A stretch of 64,000 nt of DNA from Archangium primigenium (lineage in GTDB: Bacteria; Myxococcota; Myxococcia; Myxococcales; Myxococcaceae), in contig NZ_JADWYI010000001.1 in the NCBI RefSeq assembly GCF_016904885.1, forward strand, positions 682,001-746,000, given 5' to 3'. The notes beneath the pieces were generated by a model. That model had not been told where the DNA came from, ran no database searches, and saw only the letters and a program-made list of their open reading frames with translations. Of the stretch, positions 58,225-64,000 are shown piece by piece; the stretch's first letter is position 1, and each line of letters starts with the position of its first letter. The position numbers and the translations under genes are program-made.

Positions 58225-59537
58225 GTGCCCTCCTTCCACCGCTCCTTGAGGATGCGGCGCGCCAGTTCCGTGTCCTCGGAGAAGACGCCGGGGGGCCAGT
58301 GGCTGGGCTGTCCCTTGTCGTTGAACGTGATGAGTTCGAGCGTGCTGCTGCCGTCGTCGATTTGCTGGACCCAATACAAGGCGACCCGCTGCGGATCGAG
58401 TCGACCTTGGACGATGGCGAGCTGGATGCCCTGGAGGAAATTCTCCGAGTGCGTCTCGATGAGGGCACAGGGGGCGTTTTCCCTCATGGCGGTCACGCAG
58501 AAGAAGTCCGCGAGCGCCTCATGGAGCTTGGGGTGAAGGTGCAGCTCCGGCTGTTCAATCGCGGTGAGGGTCGACGCCGAGCCTTGGATGCGTGCCTGGG
58601 CGGCGGCCACCAATACAGGAAGCACTTGGGCCATGCCCTCGCCCGTGTCGATGACGTTCACCCGGACGCCGGGGCTCGCGAGTGGCCCGAGCGTGAGCGC
58701 GTAGTAACGCGGGGCGACCGCGCTGACCTCCAAGCGCTGGCGGGTGTGCTTCTCGAACCACGCGGAGAGCGTGGCGAGGAGTGCGCCTCCCTGGAGCTTG
58801 TCTTGGACGAGCATTTCCAGCACGCCCGCGCCGTTTTCCTTGAGCCTGGCTGGCGCGCTCCCTCGGAACTCCAGGCTCCTGTTGGGGAGCTGGCGAATTG
58901 AGCCAAGCCACTGAACTTCATCTCGCAACTCGTTGAGTTGCATTCCCAGGGAAGTGAACGCCATCCAATGAGCGGGAGGCGTCGGCTCCGCGCTCGGCTT
59001 GATGCCGCGAAAGGCGAGATCGAGGATGTCAGCCTCTTCCTCCGATTCAGGGCCTTGGTACTTCGCACGGGTATCGTAGCGCGCTTGCTCCATCACATTT
59101 CGGGGCTGCCACCGACCCTTGAAGTACGAGGCGTTATCTTGATGCTGGTCGAAAAACTCGGTGTCGAAGTGCTCAACGACGGGAGGCATTACCTCGCCTT
59201 GAGCACCAGGCTGTTCACGGACCCGGAACTGATAGCTGCGCACCGAACGAAGACCGCTTGCCCCATCCCACTCCAGGGTGAAGTCGATGTGCCGCTGGTT
59301 CGGGTTGAGCTGACTGCACAGCTCGCGGAAGGCCGCGCCCCGGACCGCAGGACTGTCGAGGTTGAGCGGCGCGCCCCGGGGCTCCCCCACCGAGTTCGCC
59401 AGCAACGGCAGCACGCGCAGCAGCGCGCTCTTGCCCGAGTTGTTGTAGCCGAACAGCAGCGTGAGCGGCCGCAACTCCACCGTGGTGGGCCGGAGGAACG
59501 AGCGGTAGTTGGCGACGGTGAAGGACTTGAGGGCCAT
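58221..59537 (-). CDS. AAA/ABC-type ATPase with DUF3696-like C-terminus, first gene of defence-like operon
   Basis: A 438-residue SMC/OLD-like ATPase. Walker A is LLFGYNNSGKSALLRVL near the start. The ABC-type second half has VIDTGEGMAQVLPVLVAAAQ (signature/Q region), LTAIEQPELHLHPKLHEALA (Walker B with Glu, D-loop) and ALIETHSENFLQGIQ (H-loop). The end WPPGVFSEDTELARRILKER matches DUF3696. Such ATPases sense invading nucleic acid or phage proteins and license a nuclease. It is divergent from mnmG, with a 215-bp gap that would hold both promoters. Confidence 0.88.
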   Translation of the reverse strand: MALKSFTVANYRSFLRPTTVELRPLTLLFGYNNSGKSALLRVLPLLANSVGEPRGAPLNLDSPAVRGAAFRELCSQLNPNQRHIDFTLEWDGASGLRSVRSYQFRVREQPGAQGEVMPPVVEHFDTEFFDQHQDNASYFKGRWQPRNVMEQARYDTRAKYQGPESEEEADILDLAFRGIKPSAEPTPPAHWMAFTSLGMQLNELRDEVQWLGSIRQLPNRSLEFRGSAPARLKENGAGVLEMLVQDKLQGGALLATLSAWFEKHTRQRLEVSAVAPRYYALTLGPLASPGVRVNVIDTGEGMAQVLPVLVAAAQARIQGSASTLTAIEQPELHLHPKLHEALADFFCVTAMRENAPCALIETHSENFLQGIQLAIVQGRLDPQRVALYWVQQIDDGSSTLELITFNDKGQPSHWPPGVFSEDTELARRILKERWKEGT

Positions 59538-59752
59538 GGGCGTGTGAGCGGGGTTCGCACCCGTTCTGAGTTCTGATTCTTGGGTTCCGACTCAGCCTTG
59601 ATTCCTGGCACGGCCCGAGCGGCCCGCCAAGTTCGCGCGCCCCCATCCGCCCGCTTTCCCACGCCCCTCCCCGCCCCCGCTCGCCCGCCGCGCGGCCTCT
59701 CCCACCGTCCCCAACTTGCCAACCGCCGCGCGCCGCGAGAGACAAGGCGGCC

Positions 59753-61633
59753 GTGAGCACCCCTTCCTCCGGCGCCGGTTTGAAGTCGCGGTACGACGTC
59801 ATCGTGGTGGGCCTGGGTCACGCGGGCTGCGAGGCCGCGCTCGCCTGCGCGCGCATGGGCCTTAGCACCCTCGGCCTCACCCTCAAGCGCGAGCGCGCCG
59901 CCGTCATGAGCTGCAACCCCGCCGTGGGCGGCACCGCCAAGGGCCACCTCGTGCGCGAGCTCGACGCGCTCGGCGGCGAGATGGCCCGCGTCGCCGACCT
60001 CACCGGCACCCACTTCAAGACGCTCAACGCCTCCAAGGGCCCCGCCGTCCAGGCCACCCGCGTGCTCTGCGACCGCGACGCCTACGCCCGCGTCATGCAG
60101 TCCGTCCTCTTCTCCCAGCCCGGCCTCACCGTGCACGAGGCCGAGGTCTCCGCCGTGCGCGCCGACGCGGGCCGCGTCTCGGGCGTCACGCTCGCGGACG
60201 GCACCGAGCTCGCCGCCGCCGCCGTGCTGCTCACCACCGGCACCTTCCTCCAGGCCCTCATGCACGTGGGCGAGAAGAAGGAGGTGGGCGGTCGCCTCGG
60301 GGACGAGGCCGCGAAGGGCATGTCGGACTCCTTGCGCGCGCTCGGCTTCACCCTCGGCCGCTTCAAGACCGGCACCCCCGCCCGCCTCCTGCGCGACAGC
60401 ATCGACTGGGCCGCCCTCGCCCCCCAGCCCGGGGACTTCCCGCCCCGCCCCCTCTCCCTGCGCACCCGTCTGGACCCGGGCCCCTTCCCCCTCCAGCCCG
60501 CCGTCACCTGCGCCCTCACCTACACCACCGACGCCACCCACCAGATTCTGCGCGACAACCTCCACCGCTCGCCGCTCTACCAGGGGGAGATCGTCGGCCG
60601 GGGCCCGCGCTACTGCCCCTCGCTGGAGGACAAGGTGGTGCGCTTCTCCGCGCGCGAGCGGCACCTCGTGTTCCTCGAGCCCGAGGGCCCGACCTCCCCG
60701 CTCGTCTACCCCGCCGGCCTGAGCACGAGCCTGCCCGCGGACGTGCAGCTCGCCTTCCTGCGCACCCTGCCGGGGCTCGGGGACGTCCAGGTGGCGCGCT
60801 ACGGCTACGCGGTGGAGTACGACTACGCCCCGCCCACGCAACTGCACCCGACCCTGGAGACCAAACGCGTGCGCGGCCTGTACTTCGCCGGCCAGCTCAA
60901 CGGCACGAGCGGCTACGAGGAGGCCGCCTTCCAGGGGCTCTACGCGGGGATTCAGGCGGCGCTCCAGGTGAAGGGCGAGCCCGTGCTGGAGCTTGGCCGG
61001 CACGAGGCGCACGGCGCGGTGCTGGTGGACGAGCTCGTCACGCGGGGCGTGGATGGCGAGCCCTTCCGCATGTTCACCAGCCGCTCCGAGCACCGGCTGC
61101 GCCTGCGCGAGGGCAACGCGGACCTGCGGCTCGTGCGGCACGGGGCGCGGGTGGGGCTCGTGGGGGAGGAGGTGGCCGGGCGGGTGGCGGCGCGGGGCGA
61201 GGCGGTGGCGGGCGAGGTGGCGCGGCTCAAGCGCTCGGGCCTGGCCGCGCGGCTCAAGCGCCCCGAGGTGACGTACGCGGTGCTCGCGGCGGAGGCCGGG
61301 GGAGGGGAGGCGGGCTGGCCCGTGCTCGCCCCGGACGTGGTGGAGGAGGTGGAGGTGGAGGTGAAGTACGAGGGCTACATCGTCATGGCCGAGCGGGCCG
61401 CGGCGCGCGAGGCCGAGGCGTGGGATGGCTGGCGCATCCCCGGGGACTTCGCGTACGAGCAGGTGCGCGGGCTGTCCGCCGAGGCGCTCGAGAAGTTCGA
61501 GAAGCACCGCCCGGGCACGGTGGGCCAGGCGCGGCGCATTCCGGGGCTCACCCCGGCGGCGTTCTCGCTCCTCTTGGTGGCGCTCAAGCGCGAGGGGCGG
61601 GGGCCGGGCGGCGGGGAGCGCGCGGACGGTTGA
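59753..61633 (+). CDS. mnmG: tRNA uridine-5-carboxymethylaminomethyl modification enzyme MnmG (GidA)
   Basis: The 626-residue protein has the FAD-binding start YDVIVVGLGHAGCEAALACA, then the GidA signatures CNPAVGGTAKGHLVRELDAL, LNASKGPAVQATR, FKTGTPARL, YCPSLEDKVVRF and CALTYTTDATHQILRDNL. The late GidA signature is QLNGTSGYEEAAFQG. Near the end is the region that binds MnmE (IPGDFAYEQVRGLSAEALEK). It uses FAD and NADH with MnmE to modify wobble U34. The GTG start has AAGGCGG upstream. It is next to rsmG as in most bacteria. Confidence 0.97.
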   Translation: MSTPSSGAGLKSRYDVIVVGLGHAGCEAALACARMGLSTLGLTLKRERAAVMSCNPAVGGTAKGHLVRELDALGGEMARVADLTGTHFKTLNASKGPAVQATRVLCDRDAYARVMQSVLFSQPGLTVHEAEVSAVRADAGRVSGVTLADGTELAAAAVLLTTGTFLQALMHVGEKKEVGGRLGDEAAKGMSDSLRALGFTLGRFKTGTPARLLRDSIDWAALAPQPGDFPPRPLSLRTRLDPGPFPLQPAVTCALTYTTDATHQILRDNLHRSPLYQGEIVGRGPRYCPSLEDKVVRFSARERHLVFLEPEGPTSPLVYPAGLSTSLPADVQLAFLRTLPGLGDVQVARYGYAVEYDYAPPTQLHPTLETKRVRGLYFAGQLNGTSGYEEAAFQGLYAGIQAALQVKGEPVLELGRHEAHGAVLVDELVTRGVDGEPFRMFTSRSEHRLRLREGNADLRLVRHGARVGLVGEEVAGRVAARGEAVAGEVARLKRSGLAARLKRPEVTYAVLAAEAGGGEAGWPVLAPDVVEEVEVEVKYEGYIVMAERAAAREAEAWDGWRIPGDFAYEQVRGLSAEALEKFEKHRPGTVGQARRIPGLTPAAFSLLLVALKREGRGPGGGERADG

Positions 61634-61648
61634 GATCGCACCGGGGGG

Positions 61649-61741
61649 TGTGGACAAGGTGTGGGGAACTTTTCGAAGTCCCCTTTGTGGAGTCAATTCA
61701 AGGGCTTGCGAGCCCCAGTCGAGAGGGTGGGTTGTGGATAA
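61649..61741. promoter_or_regulatory. DnaA-box cluster between mnmG and rsmG (candidate origin element)
   Basis: On the plus strand TGTGGATAA (61733-61741) is a perfect DnaA box (TTATCCACA on the other strand) and overlaps the rsmG start codon. TGTGGACAA (61649-61657) differs by one base and TGTGGGGAA (61660-61668) by two. All three point the same way within 93 bp. Three boxes in such GC-rich DNA are unlikely by chance. They may form part of oriC or a DnaA-controlled promoter. No obvious AT-rich unwinding region is seen. Confidence 0.5.
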
Positions 61742-62396
61742 CGCGCGCTTCGCCGATCGGATTCAGGAGGGCTGCCGGGCCTTGGGCGTCACGGTGGCCG
61801 AGGACGTGCCCGGGCGGCTGTTCCGGCTCATGGGCGAGTTGCTCAAGTGGAACGCCAAGGTGAACCTCACGGCCATCACCGCGCCGGACGAGGTGTTGGA
61901 GAAGCACTTCCTGGACTCGCTGGCGGTGCTGCCCGAGGTGGAGGGGGCGGCCACGGTGCTGGACGTGGGCGCGGGGGCGGGCTTCCCCGGACTGCCGTTG
62001 AAGATCGCCCGCGAGTCCCTGTCCGTCACGATGGTGGACGCGGTGGGCAAGAAGGTGGGCTACCTCAAGGCGGTGGTGACGACGCCGGGGTTGGGGCTCG
62101 CGGGGACCAAGGGCGTGCACACGCGCGCGGAGGGCAAGCCCGAGGCGGAGGGGCTGCCGCGCGCGGATCGGGTAGTGGCGCGCGCCTTCATGGATCTGCC
62201 GGACTGGTTGGACCTGGCGCCGGCGTACCTGGCGCCGGGGGGCCGGGTGGTGGCGATGCTGGGCAAGGCGCTGCCGGAGCCGGAGTTGCGGGCGCAGGCG
62301 GAGCAGCGGGGCCTGGTGCTGGTGACGGCGCGGGCGTACCGGCTGCCGTTCTCGGGAGCGGAGCGGCAGGTGGCGTCGTTCGCGCGGGCGGAGTAG
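61734..62396 (+). CDS. rsmG: 16S rRNA (guanine-527-N7)-methyltransferase RsmG (GidB)
   Basis: About 220 residues from the GTG at 61734 with AGAGGGTGGG upstream. It matches RsmG: LLKWNAKVNLTAITAPDEVL, EKHFLDSLAVLP, SAM motif LDVGAGAGFPGLPLKIA, VVARAFMDLPDWLDLA (the VxARA motif) and YRLPFSGAERQVASF. The enzyme methylates G527 of 16S rRNA; loss gives low-level streptomycin resistance in other bacteria. It follows mnmG by 100 bp. The parA-parB genes usually found next are not seen here. Confidence 0.96.
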   Translation: MDNARFADRIQEGCRALGVTVAEDVPGRLFRLMGELLKWNAKVNLTAITAPDEVLEKHFLDSLAVLPEVEGAATVLDVGAGAGFPGLPLKIARESLSVTMVDAVGKKVGYLKAVVTTPGLGLAGTKGVHTRAEGKPEAEGLPRADRVVARAFMDLPDWLDLAPAYLAPGGRVVAMLGKALPEPELRAQAEQRGLVLVTARAYRLPFSGAERQVASFARAE

Positions 62397-62814
62397 CGGC
62401 CCCATCCCCTTCGCCCGGTGGGGGAGGGGACTCACCGAGCACCTCGCCTCGGGCCGTCACGGCGTACTCGGGCAGTGAGCCGAGCACGCGGCCCGAGGGC
62501 CCGCCGCACCGGTCGAAGCGCTGGGCGAGCGTGACGTAGTAGAGCCCGGACGCGGGCTCCTGGAAGACCGCCACGTCGAGTCCCTGGGCCGGGTGGGTGC
62601 ATCCCCGGTACAGATACGGCTCCGGGTGGGTCCGGATGAATTCCTGAAGCGCGGCGGCGGCGGCGATCGCGGCCCCGGCCTCGGACCCGGGCATCACGAG
62701 GGTCGTGGCGTCCGGCTCGGGCCATGGGTTCGGGGCCGGGGGGAGGGGAGGGTGGAAGAGGGCACAACCTCCGAGCCACACCGTGCACAGCACCAGCATT
62801 CCGGTCCGGTTCAT
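62188..62814 (-). CDS. Lipoprotein, paralogue of the one at 7347-7829, overlapping rsmG antisense
   Basis: The lipobox signal is LCTVWLGGC, and GGAGGACGTC precedes the ATG. The mature part repeats the features of the 7.3-kb protein: EAGAAIAAAAALQEFIRTHP, CTHPAQGLDVAVFQEP, LYYVTLAQRFDRCGGPSGRV, YAVTARGEV. After that the frame runs into rsmG on the other strand for 209 bases, giving an Ala/Pro/Gly tail that probably has no structure. Possibly the original stop codon was lost. Function is unknown; the paralogue shares the convergent-overlap arrangement. Confidence 0.72.
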   Translation of the reverse strand: MNRTGMLVLCTVWLGGCALFHPPLPPAPNPWPEPDATTLVMPGSEAGAAIAAAAALQEFIRTHPEPYLYRGCTHPAQGLDVAVFQEPASGLYYVTLAQRFDRCGGPSGRVLGSLPEYAVTARGEVLGESPPPPGEGDGAATPPARTTPPAAPLPRTAAGTPAPSPAPGPAAPPAPATPAPAAPCPASPPPGPPAPGTPAPGPTSPADP

Positions 62815-62907
62815 GACGTCCTCCGCGTGACCTCGGGAGTGGTTCGGGTCATCTCGGAGCGTGTCACTTCCGCCGTTGGGGGCGCACCTGGATTCTGGGC
62901 ATGACGT

Positions 62908-63114
62908 CTACCTCCGGGAGCGCTTTGTGCGGGGCGAACGGTTCCGCCGCTTCGGCGTGTCCGACTTCTGGCGATGCACTTCGGTTTGAGGGAGCAGGCG
63001 CCAGATCACGGCCATCATGAAGATGACGCACAAGACGATGAGGGCGAATGGCGTGAGTTGATTGGCCGCGTCGACCAGATGGGCGACGGCGGCGGCGGTG
63101 ATGAGGAGATTCAT
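62908..63114 (-). CDS. Small membrane protein with basic tail
   Basis: The ATG at 63114 has GAGAA upstream. The 68-residue product has one or two hydrophobic helices (LLITAAAVAHLVDAAN and LTPFALIVLCVIFMMAVIW) and a strongly basic tail (KRRNRSPRTKRSRR) that would stay in the cytoplasm. The short length and lack of homologous features make it tentative. It sits alone between the lipoprotein gene and a 355-bp gap. Confidence 0.5.
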   Translation of the reverse strand: MNLLITAAAVAHLVDAANQLTPFALIVLCVIFMMAVIWRLLPQTEVHRQKSDTPKRRNRSPRTKRSRR

Positions 63115-63469
63115 GGGGGTTCTCGTGGCGGAGCGCGCACGCATGCCGACGTGGGCTGGGGCACTCCGGTGGGGTGGGGTGTTCTACTGTGGTGGGTATG
63201 CGCGATCCCATGACTGGGACCGCGCCTCTGTGTTGCTAAGGGAGCTGGTAAGTCCCCCACCGCGAACCCGAGCCGAGAACCCGCGCCTATAGAGAGGTGT
63301 GTTCGCTCTGGTTGACGATACATTCCTCGAGGGTCGTCGCCCCCAAGTGGAGTCCCTGGATGCCGCGCACATCTTGATGTGACTCGGGTCTGAGAGCGGA
63401 CTCATCCACGGGAACATGATCCGAGCCTGGGCCTCGTTTGGATGAAGGTGCGGCGTAGTCTTCGCCTCC
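63115..63469. other. Gene-free gap with one hairpin
   Basis: These 355 bases hold no convincing gene on either strand. The only structure I see is a hairpin at 63200-63225 (GCGCG-A-TCCCA, loop TGAC, TGGGA-C-CGCGC), with no T-run after it. The later part has short AT-richer patches that may hold the promoter of the gene starting at 63470. Confidence 0.5.
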
Positions 63470-64000
63470 ATGTTCCACCCCCAATCACAGCCCCTCGCGG
63501 CCGGACGGCGCACCGTGGAGATGCTCGAAACACCCGTGTCCGGTCCAGCCTCGCGCCGGTCGCGTCCCGGCTCGGTGGTGCTCGGCAAGGACCATCCTTT
63601 CGAGCGCTACTCCGACCTCGCCGTGCTGGATGAGGCGCGGGTGCTCGTCGGCTGCGGCGGCTCCCTCATCTCCTCGCCCCGGGCCGTGCAGGTGCGTCGA
63701 TGGCCGGACCTCCAGCTGGACGCGACCCTGCCCGCGGGCGCCGACGTCTTCGATGTCCGACCTCCTGAACTCGTGGCCTCGGGGCCGCTGTGGCGGGGCG
63801 AGCGGCAGTCCGCCGTGCGCATGGACCTGGACTCGGGCCGCGTCCTCGCCGAGTACCCGCTGCGCTCGCCCTTCCTCCTCACCGACGGCGGCTTCATCGG
63901 GTGCCTGCGGCGGCGCTTCGACTTCGAGACCGAGCCTGTCACCGACCCGGCCCTGCTGCCCCCCTGGCCCGAGCTCGCGGCGCTGGTCGCCACGGCGCGT
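63470..64000 (+). CDS. Hypothetical protein, 5' part (runs off the window)
   Basis: An ATG at 63470 opens a frame without a stop to the window end (177 codons). The sequence has SVVLGKDHPFERYSDLAVLD, ARVLVGCGGSLISSP, ADVFDVRPPELVASGPLWRG and SAVRMDLDSGRVLAEYPLRS. These short strands with 'SGRVLAE' turns resemble beta-propeller (PQQ/WD-like) blades. No signal peptide is seen. It may be longer than this; the C-terminus is outside. Codon bias is typical of the host, so it is a real gene. Confidence 0.68.
   Translation, partial: MFHPQSQPLAAGRRTVEMLETPVSGPASRRSRPGSVVLGKDHPFERYSDLAVLDEARVLVGCGGSLISSPRAVQVRRWPDLQLDATLPAGADVFDVRPPELVASGPLWRGERQSAVRMDLDSGRVLAEYPLRSPFLLTDGGFIGCLRRRFDFETEPVTDPALLPPWPELAALVATAR

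Noticed and set aside
59189-61696. An 835-codon minus-strand frame opposite mnmG
   Set aside because: It is antisense to a certain gene and has the Arg/His/Gly-rich make-up of GC-driven shadow frames.
61634-62396. parA/parB next to rsmG as in many bacteria
   Set aside because: The gene after rsmG is a minus-strand lipoprotein; no ParA or ParB motif occurs in the remaining window.
1-64000. tRNA, rRNA or CRISPR arrays
   Set aside because: None was seen on a read-through of the intergenic regions; a tRNAscan or covariance-model search was not possible here.

Overview
The window is very GC-rich, densely coded bacterial DNA. It most likely comes from the chromosome of a fruiting myxobacterium of the Cystobacter/Archangium/Myxococcus group. 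Three things point there: the core cluster dnaA, rpmH, rnpA, yidD, yidC, jag, mnmE with mnmG-rsmG further along; the many small lipoproteins with Ala/Pro-rich linkers; and lipoprotein toxin/immunity pairs of the kind used in myxobacterial kin discrimination. The lineage is inferred from gene content; no rRNA or tRNA is present to test it.

Layout. 0-26 kb: mixed chromosomal genes. These are the 3' end of a hybrid histidine kinase, a DnaJ-like protein, a membrane-anchored XRE regulator, a LysR/MFS divergent pair, secreted proteins and lipoproteins, a CapA-like protein, a second MFS exporter, a GAF histidine-kinase-like protein that lacks its catalytic residues, a thioesterase, a GH5 glycosidase with a partial downstream duplicate, a candidate secreted papain-like toxin with a two-repeat partner, an M16 peptidase pair (one active, one inactive by motif), a methyltransferase and an NAD(P)-binding protein. 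26-35 kb: the replication/translation core, with dnaA on the minus strand diverging from rpmH-rnpA-yidD-yidC-jag, followed by mnmE. 35-39.8 kb: Uma2-type protein, MshEN-domain protein, SppA protease and an alpha/beta hydrolase. 39.8-50 kb: an accessory 'warfare' region. It holds a HEAT-type gene broken by an in-frame TGA, an L,D-transpeptidase-like effector with a periplasmic partner, a lipoprotein Tox-REase-5/Imm52-like pair, and an array of DUF3396-type immunity genes in which one toxin gene has been gutted in frame and the other is intact. A large M16 peptidase sits in its middle. 50-55.5 kb: secreted proteins, including a Hint-domain protein. 55.5-59.5 kb: a three-gene minus-strand operon (DUF3696-like ATPase, TOPRIM-like protein, DUF262 protein) that looks like an anti-phage system I cannot match to a named one. 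59.7-62.4 kb: mnmG and rsmG with a cluster of DnaA boxes between them. 62.4-64 kb: a lipoprotein paralogous to one at 7.3-7.8 kb, a small membrane protein and an unfinished ORF.

How the genes work together. The core genes serve replication initiation (DnaA), ribosome and tRNA processing (L34, RnpA), membrane protein insertion (YidC/YidD), RNA binding (Jag), tRNA wobble-uridine modification (MnmE with MnmG) and 16S rRNA methylation (RsmG). In many bacteria these lie close together near oriC. Here about 25 kb of accessory genes, rich in toxins, immunity genes and a defence-like operon, separates mnmE from mnmG, so the origin-proximal region seems to have served as an insertion site. Most functions are read from motifs by eye; no database searches were possible.
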